A DNA stretch of 64,000 bases. It comes from Luteimonas sp. (GTDB lineage: Bacteria > Pseudomonadota > Gammaproteobacteria > Xanthomonadales > Xanthomonadaceae). The notes below the pieces were generated by a model, which had not been told where the DNA came from, ran no database searches, and saw nothing but the letters and a program-made list of their open reading frames with translations. A program made the position numbers and the translations under genes. The stretch covers positions 665,470-729,469 of the forward strand of contig JANPZU010000008.1 in NCBI GenBank assembly GCA_024707405.1, given 5' to 3'. Shown here one piece after another: positions 12,326 through 19,317 of this stretch (position 1 is its first letter; each line of letters opens with the position of its first letter).

Positions 12326-13660
12326 TCAGCGCGGGATGCCGAAGCGGTCGAGCCGGCGATACAGCGCCTGGCGAGACAGGCCGAGTTCGGCGGCAGCCTG
12401 TGCGAGCACGCCGCCGCTCCGCTGCAGCGCGGCTTCGATCGCGGCCCGATCCGGTTCGTCGCCATGCGCCGATGCGGCAACCGGGGACGACGGCAATCCC
12501 AGCGCATCGGCATCGATGCGGTCGCCGGACAGCAGTGCGGCGCGTTGCACCGCGTTGCGCAGTTCGCGCACGTTGCCAGGCCACGTGTGGCGCAGCAGCG
12601 CGCGTTCGGCAGCGTCGCCGAACTGTTTGCCAGGTGGCAGGAAGTGGCGTGCCAACGGCAGGATGTCGCGCGGACGCTTCGACAGCGGTGGCAGGCGCAG
12701 TTCGATGCCGTTGAGTCGGTAGTACAGGTCTTCGCGGAACTGGCCGTCGGCGATCAACGCGGGCAGGTCGGCGTTGGTGGCGCTGACCACGCGCACTTTC
12801 ACGCTGCGTTCGACGTGGCTGCCCAGGCGCTGGAAGCGACCGGTCTCCAGCACGCGCAGCAGCTTCACCTGCCCGGCCGGCGGCAGCGTGCCGATTTCGT
12901 CGAGGAACAGCGTGCCGCCATCGGCAGCTTCGAACTTGCCCGCGCGCGCCTTGTTGCCCGCGCCGGTGTAGGCACCGGGTTCGGCGCCGAACAGCTCGGC
13001 TTCGATCAGGTCATGCGGCAGTGCGCCGCAATTCACCGCGACGAACGGGCCGGACTTCACCGCCGAGTTGTAGTGGATGATCTCGGCGTACTTTTCCTTG
13101 CCCGCGCCGTTGGGCCCGGTGACCAGCACAGGCAGTTCCGAACGCGCGACCTGCAACGCCAGTGCCAGCACGGTTTCGCTGGCGACATCGTCGTAGACCA
13201 GTCCGCGCAGATCGTGCTGCTGCGCGAGCGCGGCACGGCGTCGCCGCTCCTCGCCGCTGCGCGAGGCCAGTTCGCGATGCGCTTCCGACAGCTCCAGCAG
13301 GTTGTTCACGCTGGCCAGCATCTTGTGGTCGTCCCACGGCTTGCCGACGTAATCGGCGGCGCCGGCCTTGACCAGGTCGACCGCCGACTCGAGGTGCGTC
13401 CATGCGGTGAGCAGGATCACCGGCATGTCCGGGTGCTGTGCGCGGATTTCCTTGAACAGCGCCACGCCTTCGTCGCCCGAGGTGGTGTCGGCGCGGAAGT
13501 TCATGTCCTGGATCACCAGGTCGATGCCGCCGCGGGCCAGCAACTCCAGGCCGGCTTCGGGCGTTTCCGCGCTGAGCGTGCGCAGGTCGTGCAGCGAGAA
13601 CAGGATGTCCAGCGCAATGGCGACGGCCGGATTGTCGTCGATGACGAGGATCGAGGGCAT
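12326..13660 (-). CDS. Sigma-54-dependent response regulator (NtrC family)
   Basis: This 444-residue enhancer-binding protein starts at the ATG at 13660; upstream in-frame sequence overlaps the preceding gene out of frame. The receiver domain (1-120) has acidic pocket D8/D9, phospho-acceptor Asp52, conserved T in LLTAW and Lys in GKPW. The AAA+ domain has a Walker A of GPNGAGKEKYA (usually GESGTGKE), a sigma-54 contact loop GAYTGA (usually GAFTGA), Walker B GGTLFLDEIGTL and arginine-finger region FREDLYYRLN. The C-terminus is a Fis-type helix-turn-helix (LAQAAAELGLSRQALYRRLDRFGI). It is the only sigma-54 activator in the window and probably drives its own operon promoter at 19176-19192. Confidence 0.92.
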   Translation of the reverse strand: MPSILVIDDNPAVAIALDILFSLHDLRTLSAETPEAGLELLARGGIDLVIQDMNFRADTTSGDEGVALFKEIRAQHPDMPVILLTAWTHLESAVDLVKAGAADYVGKPWDDHKMLASVNNLLELSEAHRELASRSGEERRRRAALAQQHDLRGLVYDDVASETVLALALQVARSELPVLVTGPNGAGKEKYAEIIHYNSAVKSGPFVAVNCGALPHDLIEAELFGAEPGAYTGAGNKARAGKFEAADGGTLFLDEIGTLPPAGQVKLLRVLETGRFQRLGSHVERSVKVRVVSATNADLPALIADGQFREDLYYRLNGIELRLPPLSKRPRDILPLARHFLPPGKQFGDAAERALLRHTWPGNVRELRNAVQRAALLSGDRIDADALGLPSSPVAASAHGDEPDRAAIEAALQRSGGVLAQAAAELGLSRQALYRRLDRFGIPR

Positions 13661-13680
13661 GGACGCTATCGTAAGGCCGA

Positions 13681-14163
13681 TCAGTCGGTCGCGGGACGAT
13701 GGCCGTAACTGAGCACGCGGGTGATCTGCCATTGCCCGTCCCGGAGCCGCCAGACCATCGTGAACTCGGCAATGCCGTCGCAGCTGTCGCTCGCGGCCTG
13801 GCAGAAGCGGTGCACGCCCTGCGCGATCGCGCCGAAATCCCTGACCGGATGCACCTGCAGGCTGCCGGGGACGAGCTGGCGCGTGAAGTTGCCGCAAACG
13901 TACTTGCGCGTGTTGGCGAGCATCTCCTCGCGCGTCCAGGTGACGCCGCCGGTGTCGTGGTAGAACTCGACATCGGCATCGAAGAAGCCTGCGTGCCGCT
14001 CCAGTTGCGCCGGGTCGTCGCAGTGGTTGAAGGCATCGAAGGCGGCGGCATCCTGCGCCGCGATGGTCGCGTGGAGGTCGTCGCTCGCTTCCCCCGCCAT
14101 GGCGAGGGAAGCGACAACGAAGGATGCCGCGAGCAGGCAGTGTTGCAATGCGCGCACCGTCAT
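13681..14163 (-). CDS. Secreted NTF2-like (DUF4440-type) protein
   Basis: This 160-residue protein has a Sec signal peptide (MTVRALQHCLLAASFVVASL, then AMA). The mature domain follows the NTF2/SnoaL-like pattern: an N-terminal helix (DDLHATIAAQDAAAFDAFNHCD), a segment FDADVEFYHDTGGVTWTREEML, and C-terminal strands ending FTMVWRLRDGQWQITRVLSYGH. Such proteins bind small ligands or act as lyases or hydrolases, and the substrate is not evident. Three Cys residues occur in the mature part. The start overlaps the preceding permease stop by one base (TGATG), so translation is probably coupled. Its place between an ABC exporter and its regulators suggests an auxiliary or sensing role in the periplasm. 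Confidence 0.75.
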   Translation of the reverse strand: MTVRALQHCLLAASFVVASLAMAGEASDDLHATIAAQDAAAFDAFNHCDDPAQLERHAGFFDADVEFYHDTGGVTWTREEMLANTRKYVCGNFTRQLVPGSLQVHPVRDFGAIAQGVHRFCQAASDSCDGIAEFTMVWRLRDGQWQITRVLSYGHRPATD

Positions 14164-15395
14164 CACACGCTCCGCGTGGCGATGGCCGGAGACACCGAGG
14201 CGGCACGCCGCGCGGGGCCGAACACCGCGATCTGTCCCAGCAGCCACAACGCGAGCGCGCCGGCCGGCAGGTAGTACAGCGGCAGGCGGGGCAATTCGTA
14301 CTGGCTCATCAGGAACTGGTTGATGCCGAAGGCCATCAGCATGCCCAGCACGATGCCGATGCTGGCCAGCAGGAAGTTCTCGGTCTGGAAGTAGCGCAGG
14401 ATCTGGCCCTTGGTGGCGCCCAGTGCGCGGCGCACGCCGATCTGCTTGGTACGTTGCTGCACCCAGAAGCTGGCCAGGCCCACGATGCCCAGCGCGGTGA
14501 TCAACAGCAGTCCGATGCAGACGATGCCGAGCAGCCAGGCCATCGAACGCTGCTGCTGGTAGAACTCCTGGCGCAGTTCCGAGAACGTCTTGGTGTTGTC
14601 TTCCAGGATGATGCGCTTGGGGCCGTTGCCGCGCAGTGCCTCGCTGGCGGCGGCCAGCACTTCGGCGCGGCGCTCGGGACTGGTGCGTATCACGTAGTTG
14701 CCGCCGAGGTTGTAGGTCACCGTGACCGGGAAGATCAGCGAATGCTCGCGCGCGGACGGCCCGCCCTGCATGCTCGGACGCACCAGGTGTTCGACGATGC
14801 CGACGATGCGGATCGGTTCGTTGCCCCAGACGTAGATCGACTTGCCCAGCGCATCCTCGCCCGGGAACAGGCGCTCGGCCATGGCGCGAGTGAGGATGGC
14901 GCTGGGCACGCGTGCGCTGGTGTCGGCCGAGTTGAGCACTTCGAAGCTCTGGTATTCGTCCGGGGTGAAGTTGCGGCCGGCGACCAGCTTCAGGCCGAAG
15001 GCATCGAGGAACTGTTCCTCCGCCATGTAGGTCGTGGCGTTGAGCGTGGTGTTCTGCTGGTCGGGGCTGAGCCGGACGCCGCTGTTCCAGGAAGAATTGA
15101 CGAACGGCACCTGGTTGACGGTGGTCGCCGCCTTGACACCTGGCAGCTGGCGCAGCATCGCCAGGTCGGAACGGGTCTGCGCTTCCGAATCCTTGTCGTC
15201 GCCGATCGGCACGAGCTGCACGCGCACCATCTCGTTCTCGGCCAGGCCGCTGGTTTCACTGATCTGGCTGATGCGCGCGCCGATCATGAACAGTGCGTTG
15301 CAGATGATCGCGCAGGTCAGCGCGATCTCCAGCACGATCAACGAGGCGGCGGTCTTGTGCCGCATCAGCGTGGAGAGGATGGGGCGGATTTCCAT
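14163..15395 (-). CDS. ABC transporter permease, FtsX/MacB-like (second)
   Basis: This 410-residue permease has one N-terminal membrane helix (about 20-42), a periplasmic MacB-PCD-like domain (about 45-275) and three C-terminal helices (about 283-306, 330-358, 372-395). The motif QIGVRRALGATKGQILRYF, in the loop after the first of these, is the FtsX-family signature for coupling to the ATPase. The family works by transmitting force to a periplasmic adaptor rather than by moving solutes through the membrane. It pairs with the next permease upstream in the operon. The gap between the two genes holds a palindromic repeat. Confidence 0.88.
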   Translation of the reverse strand: MEIRPILSTLMRHKTAASLIVLEIALTCAIICNALFMIGARISQISETSGLAENEMVRVQLVPIGDDKDSEAQTRSDLAMLRQLPGVKAATTVNQVPFVNSSWNSGVRLSPDQQNTTLNATTYMAEEQFLDAFGLKLVAGRNFTPDEYQSFEVLNSADTSARVPSAILTRAMAERLFPGEDALGKSIYVWGNEPIRIVGIVEHLVRPSMQGGPSAREHSLIFPVTVTYNLGGNYVIRTSPERRAEVLAAASEALRGNGPKRIILEDNTKTFSELRQEFYQQQRSMAWLLGIVCIGLLLITALGIVGLASFWVQQRTKQIGVRRALGATKGQILRYFQTENFLLASIGIVLGMLMAFGINQFLMSQYELPRLPLYYLPAGALALWLLGQIAVFGPARRAASVSPAIATRSV

Positions 15396-15423
15396 GATGG
15401 TGTCCTAGGGTGGTTTGCTTGCT

Positions 15424-15448
15424 CCCTTCTCCCGCTTGCGGGAGAGGG
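15424..15448. repeat. Palindromic repeat (CTCCCGCTTGCGGGAG) between permease genes
   Basis: This is a single perfect hairpin, TCTCCCGC-TT-GCGGGAGA, flanked by C- and G-rich arms. It is the same family as 8880-8968 and 37745-37782. It fills the 61-base gap between the two permease genes of the sigma-54-controlled operon. Confidence 0.75.
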
Positions 15449-15456
15449 GACGGGAC

Positions 15457-16758
15457 TTATTGCGACTTGAGCTGGATGGCGGGCGTCACCTGCATCGCGC
15501 GCCATGCGGGCAGCAAGCCGGCGAACAGGCTGGCGACGATGGCGATGCCGAACGTGGTCAGCAACATGCTCACGTCGATGTGCGCCAGTTCCGCGAAGCT
15601 GGTCGGCTGCTGGCGCACCGCCCACAGGCCGAGCAGCGACAGGCCGAGGCCGAGGATGCCGCCGGCCAGGCCGATCACGCCCGCTTCCACCAGGCACTGC
15701 TTGAAGATCTCCGCACGCGAGGCGCCCAGCGCGCGGCGCACGCCGATCTCGCTGCTGCGACGCAGGAACTTGGCCAGCAGCAGGCCGACGGTGTTGAGCA
15801 GGCACACCAGCAGGAAACCGAAGCCCAGCCACAACTGCATCACCACGTCGCCGGGCACGACCTTGGTGAAGTCCAGCCATTCCATCACGTTGCGCAGGCG
15901 CACGTTGGGTTCGCGCTCGAAGCGACCGGCTTCGCGTTGCTGCTGCGAATAGTTGACCAGGTAGTCGCGGTAAGCGCTGACTTTGTCCGCGCTGTCGAGC
16001 TCGACCCAGTACTGGATCCACGCGCAGGGCGCGTTGAGACTGGTGGAATCGCCGCCGCTGTCGCCCCAGCAGTTCATGCTGCCGCTACGCCCCATGGAAA
16101 GTTCCCGTGACGTCGAGAACGGCACGAAGGTTTCCTCCAGCGTGCCGTAACGGTCGCTGTAGAGGTCGTAGAAGCGGGGCGTCGGGCGCCACTCATTAAG
16201 TACCCCGACCACGGTGAAGTCGTTGCCGCCCAGGTTGACCTGGCGGCCGACGCTGTTGGCGCCGCCGAAGAGCTTGTCGTTGGTTTCCTTCGACAGCACC
16301 ACGACGCGGGCGCTGGACGCATCCTCGCTTTCGCTCCAGCCCGAGCCGAATGCGAACGGCGCGGCGAACATCGGGAAGAAATCGGCGGTGGTGTAACGGG
16401 ACGAGGCCATGAACGGTGGGAGATCCGCATTTTCCGGGGCCACCGACACGCCGCCGCCGGTCATCATCGCCTGGCGGTCGCCGCGCTTCTCGCGGAGCAG
16501 CGTCTCGGAATCGAAACGCGTCATCTGATCCGACGGTTCCTCGCCCGGCACGTGGCCGAACGCGCTTTCCGGATCGAGCTGCACGTAGAACAGCTGGCTG
16601 CTCTTCTGCGGAATCGGGTCGCCCGACAGCACGCGGAACACGGTCAGCGTGGTCATGCAGGCACCGATGCCCAGTGCGATCGCCAGCACCATCAAGGCGG
16701 TGAGCACGCGGTTGCGCTTGAAGCTGCGCAGTGCGAGGTTGAGGTAGTACGCGAACAT
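15457..16758 (-). CDS. ABC transporter permease, FtsX/MacB-like (first)
   Basis: This 433-residue protein has the same architecture as its neighbour: helix at about 18-42, large periplasmic MacB-PCD domain, and three helices at about 303-326, 345-372 and 395-418. The signature SEIGVRRALGASRAEIFKQCL follows the second helix. The periplasmic part is rich in Ser/Gly and contains a Cys pair (MNCWGD and NAPCAW) that could form a disulfide. It starts 12 bases after the ATPase stop. The two permeases share the fold but are clearly divergent, so the transporter is probably a heterodimer. Confidence 0.88.
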   Translation of the reverse strand: MFAYYLNLALRSFKRNRVLTALMVLAIALGIGACMTTLTVFRVLSGDPIPQKSSQLFYVQLDPESAFGHVPGEEPSDQMTRFDSETLLREKRGDRQAMMTGGGVSVAPENADLPPFMASSRYTTADFFPMFAAPFAFGSGWSESEDASSARVVVLSKETNDKLFGGANSVGRQVNLGGNDFTVVGVLNEWRPTPRFYDLYSDRYGTLEETFVPFSTSRELSMGRSGSMNCWGDSGGDSTSLNAPCAWIQYWVELDSADKVSAYRDYLVNYSQQQREAGRFEREPNVRLRNVMEWLDFTKVVPGDVVMQLWLGFGFLLVCLLNTVGLLLAKFLRRSSEIGVRRALGASRAEIFKQCLVEAGVIGLAGGILGLGLSLLGLWAVRQQPTSFAELAHIDVSMLLTTFGIAIVASLFAGLLPAWRAMQVTPAIQLKSQ

Positions 16759-16770
16759 GGCGTGGTGTCC

Positions 16771-17496
16771 TCAGGCGACGGTGGCGGATTCGACCGGGGC
16801 GGCCGGCTTGCGGGCGAGGCCTGGATCGACCGTGAGGTCGGTCGCCATGCCGTCGACGATGTGCACGTTGCGTTGCGCGCGCTGGGCCAGCTCCGGGTCG
16901 TGGGTCACCATCACGATGGTGGTGCCGCGTGCATTGATGTCTTCCAGCAGTTCCATGACGCTGCGCGCCATCTGCGAGTCGAGGTTGCCGGTCGGTTCGT
17001 CGGCCAGCAGCAGGCGCGGCGAGCCGGCCAGCGCGCGCGCGATTGCGGCGCGCTGTTGCTGTCCGCCCGAGAGTTCGGCCGGGTAGTGCTTCATGCGCGA
17101 GCCCAGGCCGACCTGCGACAGCGCTTCCTCGATCCGCATCTTGCGTTCGCTGGCGGGCAGGCCGCGGTAGCGCAGCGGGACGTCGCAGTTGTCGAACAGG
17201 TTGAGGTCGGGGATCAGGTTGAAGCTCTGGAAGATGAAGCCGATCTTCTCGTTGCGCAGGCGCGAGCGGGCGTTGTCGTTCAGGCCCTTCACGTCGACGC
17301 CGTCGAGCAGGTAGTCGCCACCGGTGAAGGTCTCCAGCAGGCCGGCGATGTTGAGGAAGGTGGTCTTGCCCGAGCCCGACGGGCCGGTGACGGCGACGAA
17401 TTCGCCTTCGCCCACATGCAGGTCGAGCGAGCGCAGGGCATGGGTTTCGACGAGTTCGGTGCGGTAGACCTTGGTGACCTGGCGCATGTCGAGCAT
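16771..17496 (-). CDS. ABC transporter ATPase, MacB/LolD family
   Basis: This 241-residue ATPase starts at the ATG at 17496 (MLDMRQVTKVYRTELVET); an upstream in-frame extension has no homology. Motifs are Walker A GPSGSGKT (about 41-48), Q-loop FIFQSFNLIPDLN, ABC signature LSGGQQQRAAIARAL, Walker B LLLADEPTGNLD and H-loop VTHD. The pattern FIFQSFNLIP and the DEPTGNLD core are typical of the MacB/LolD/FtsE group, whose members power mechanotransmission exporters. It is preceded by an AAGGAA ribosome site. The C-terminal tail (KPAAPVESATVA) is unstructured. Confidence 0.93.
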   Translation of the reverse strand: MLDMRQVTKVYRTELVETHALRSLDLHVGEGEFVAVTGPSGSGKTTFLNIAGLLETFTGGDYLLDGVDVKGLNDNARSRLRNEKIGFIFQSFNLIPDLNLFDNCDVPLRYRGLPASERKMRIEEALSQVGLGSRMKHYPAELSGGQQQRAAIARALAGSPRLLLADEPTGNLDSQMARSVMELLEDINARGTTIVMVTHDPELAQRAQRNVHIVDGMATDLTVDPGLARKPAAPVESATVA

Positions 17497-17537
17497 GGTG
17501 GATTCCTTCGGGAGCGATGTCGGCGTGGAGGGAAGAG

Positions 17538-19136
17538 TCATCCCGGCCCGCATGCAGTGCGTGCCGCTTGGAGAGAGAGGCGCCGGATCGGGGGATCGCG
17601 GGCCGGGATGGAAATCGTCAACGGAAGCGGAAGCGGTTGGGCAGCACGGGCGCGGTGGCGAGGTAACCACCGGTGGCGCGGCCGTTGCGGCGCTCGCGGT
17701 TGGCGGGCATGGCATTGGCTGCTTCGCGTACATCGAATGCGTCGAGCGCGAACAGTTCGTGCAGCCGCGCCGGCACTGCGTCGGCGAGTTGCTGCGCGTT
17801 CCAGTTGAGGTGGGCGGGGAAGTGGGCGAAGGCGTTCATGGTCAGTTTCCGGAGATGCGGACGCGGTCGCGTTGGCGAATTGATCGGTGCCCGAGATCAC
17901 GATGCGCTGCCCGGCTTCCAGCCCGGACACGATCTCGACGGCGTTGAGGCTGCTGGCGCCCACCTGGATCGGCTTGCGCTCGGCGGTGCTGCCGGTGACG
18001 ACCCAGGCGATGCGGCCGCCGTCCTGTTCGAGGAACGGGCCGCGCTCGACCATCAGCACGTTCTCGCGCGTGTCCAGTACGATGCGGGCCGACAGGCGCT
18101 GGTTCTGGCGCAGGTTGGGCGGCTGCTGCTCGTCGTCGAAGCGCAGGCGGGCGGTGACCTCGCCGTTGACGACTTCCGGCGACACCGCCGACACCTGCGC
18201 GCCGTAACGGTTGCCACTGCTGGTGACCTGCGCCGGCACGCCGATGGACAGGTCGCGGGCGAAGCTTTCCGGCACGCGGATCTCGACCTCGAACACGCTC
18301 AGGTCGATCACGCTCAGGATCGGCGCGTTGATGGCGACGTTGGTGCCCTGTGCGATCTGCACCTGGCCGACCTGGCCGTCGAACGGTGCGCGCAGGGTCA
18401 GCGCATCCACCTGGCGCTGCAGTTCGGCCACCACCGAGGCCTGGCGGTCGGCCAGCAGGCGCTTGTTGCGCGCATCGATGCCGGCACCCTGGCCCTGCAG
18501 CGTGAAATCCTGTCGCGCGGCGGCGAGGCCGAGTTCGGCCTTCTTCAACCCGTCCTGCGCACGGTCGTATTCGTTCTTCGACACCGCGCCGCCCTTGTAG
18601 GCGATCTCGTAGCGTTCGACGTCGCGCTGCGCGGCGGTGTGGTCGATCTGCGCCTGGTCGAGCAGCTTCTGCGCGTCCGAGCGGGTGAGTTGCGCATCGA
18701 GCATCGCGCGGTTGGCCTCGCCTTGCAGGCTGGCGAGGGTGGATTCCTCCTGCACCAGCTTGCTGCGCAGTTCGGGGCTGTCGATGACCGCCAGCTCCTG
18801 CCCCTGCTTCACCACGTCGCCGGCCACGACCTTGAGCGCGACGGTGCCGCCTGCAATGGCGTAGAGGGTCGGGCTGTTGGCGGTGATCACGCGGCCGTCG
18901 GCAGTGATGTCGCGCACCAGGTCGCCGCGCTTGACCACGGCGACGCGGATGCGCGCCGCATCGAACGACTGGCTGCCGCCGCTCCAGCTGGTGGCCAGCC
19001 AGGCGGCCAGCGCCAGCACGACGGCGCCCGCGACCGCGCCGACCAGCCACAGCTTGCGCTTGCGGCGGGCGAGGGTGGCCGAGGACAGCGTCTGGTCCTG
19101 GGCGGAGGTGTCGCGGATGCGGCTGCGGTTGTCCAT
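17538..19136 (-). CDS. HlyD/MacA-type periplasmic adaptor, apparent C-terminal frameshift
   Basis: This adaptor links the ABC transporter to the outer membrane or to substrate. The start is the ATG at 19136 (MDNRSRIRDTSAQDQTLSS). A basic segment and membrane anchor (about 27-50) are followed by the lipoyl half GGTVALKVVAGDVVKQGQELAVID, a long coiled coil (about 120-215), the second lipoyl half and beta-barrel domains. In the frame as given, the protein reads past QFANAT into about 95 Arg/Pro-rich residues, ending at 17538. Those residues are the out-of-frame reading of the next gene. One added base near 17866 would give QFANADRVRISGN and a stop at 17842, giving about 431 residues, with the small gene starting two bases later. 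A lost base (real or sequencing error) is likely. Confidence 0.85.
   Translation of the reverse strand: MDNRSRIRDTSAQDQTLSSATLARRKRKLWLVGAVAGAVVLALAAWLATSWSGGSQSFDAARIRVAVVKRGDLVRDITADGRVITANSPTLYAIAGGTVALKVVAGDVVKQGQELAVIDSPELRSKLVQEESTLASLQGEANRAMLDAQLTRSDAQKLLDQAQIDHTAAQRDVERYEIAYKGGAVSKNEYDRAQDGLKKAELGLAAARQDFTLQGQGAGIDARNKRLLADRQASVVAELQRQVDALTLRAPFDGQVGQVQIAQGTNVAINAPILSVIDLSVFEVEIRVPESFARDLSIGVPAQVTSSGNRYGAQVSAVSPEVVNGEVTARLRFDDEQQPPNLRQNQRLSARIVLDTRENVLMVERGPFLEQDGGRIAWVVTGSTAERKPIQVGASSLNAVEIVSGLEAGQRIVISGTDQFANATASASPETDHERLRPLPRPPQLERAATRRRSAGAAARTVRARRIRCTRSSQCHARQPRAPQRPRHRWLPRHRARAAQPLPLPLTISIPARDPPIRRLSLQAARTACGPG
17618..17839 (-). CDS. Small 73-residue protein, unknown
   Basis: This is a short open frame whose ATG lies two bases after the likely natural stop of the HlyD-type gene (TGACCATG), as expected of a coupled operon member. 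The N-terminal half (HFPAHLNWNAQQLADAVPAR, then LHELFALDAFDVREAANAM) has balanced, protein-like helices. The C-terminal half is basic: NRERRNGRATGG followed by 15 residues ending PNRFRFR. No family is recognised. It could be a small regulator of the exporter or an exported cationic peptide with its modifying or cleavage site after GG, but both ideas are guesses. That it is a gene at all is inferred from position and composition. Confidence 0.5.
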   Translation of the reverse strand: MNAFAHFPAHLNWNAQQLADAVPARLHELFALDAFDVREAANAMPANRERRNGRATGGYLATAPVLPNRFRFR

Positions 19137-19175
19137 GTTCGGGTATGGGATGTCCGGGGGTGGCACTGGGTTGCA

Positions 19176-19192
19176 TGCAACTCGCGTGCCAA
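19176..19192 (-). promoter_or_regulatory. Sigma-54 promoter of the exporter/two-component operon
   Basis: Read on the minus strand, 19192 to 19176 is TTGGCACGCGAGTTGCA. This matches the sigma-54 consensus YTGGCACGrNNNTTGCW at nearly every position. The invariant GG (19190-19189) and GC (19178-19177) are exactly 12 bases apart. Transcription would start near 19165, about 29 bases before the adaptor ATG at 19136. The operon it would drive encodes a sigma-54 activator. Confidence 0.85.
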
Positions 19193-19234
19193 CATTCAAC
19201 TTGTTGTTTTTCATGAAAAAATATGTGGACAAGA

Positions 19235-19271
19235 GTGTCCGGCCGGACACTTCGGCTGTCCGTCCGGACAG
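19235..19271. promoter_or_regulatory. Two 16-bp palindromes, likely enhancer-binding sites
   Basis: GTGTCCGGCCGGACAC (19235-19250) is a perfect palindrome. CTGTCCGTCCGGACAG (19256-19271) is the same motif with one mismatch near its centre. Centres are 21 bp apart, two helical turns, and lie about 77 and 98 bp upstream of the predicted sigma-54 start. That is the usual place and arrangement for NtrC-type upstream activating sites. The second copy overlaps the predicted -35 region of glmS on the other strand. Confidence 0.75.
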
Positions 19272-19287
19272 CCGTTTCCCGTAGAAT
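19259..19287 (+). promoter_or_regulatory. Probable glmS promoter
   Basis: TAGAAT at 19282-19287 is a good -10 box, 30 bases before the glmS start. The -35 position 17 bases upstream (19259-19264) is weak and falls inside the second palindrome. This suggests activator-dependent or repressible transcription. Confidence 0.45.
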
Positions 19288-19317
19288 CGGACTCAGCAGA
19301 AAGGAGTTGCCCGGCGC

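Noticed and set aside
17538..17841. The Arg/Pro-rich tail of the adaptor as a genuine new domain
   Set aside because: It is exactly the out-of-frame reading of the downstream small gene and follows a likely single-base deletion.
19161..19176. A plus-strand TGGCAC...TTGC that might be a second sigma-54 promoter toward glmS
   Set aside because: Only four bases separate TGGCAC and TTGC instead of five, so GG and GC are 11 bases apart, which sigma-54 does not tolerate.
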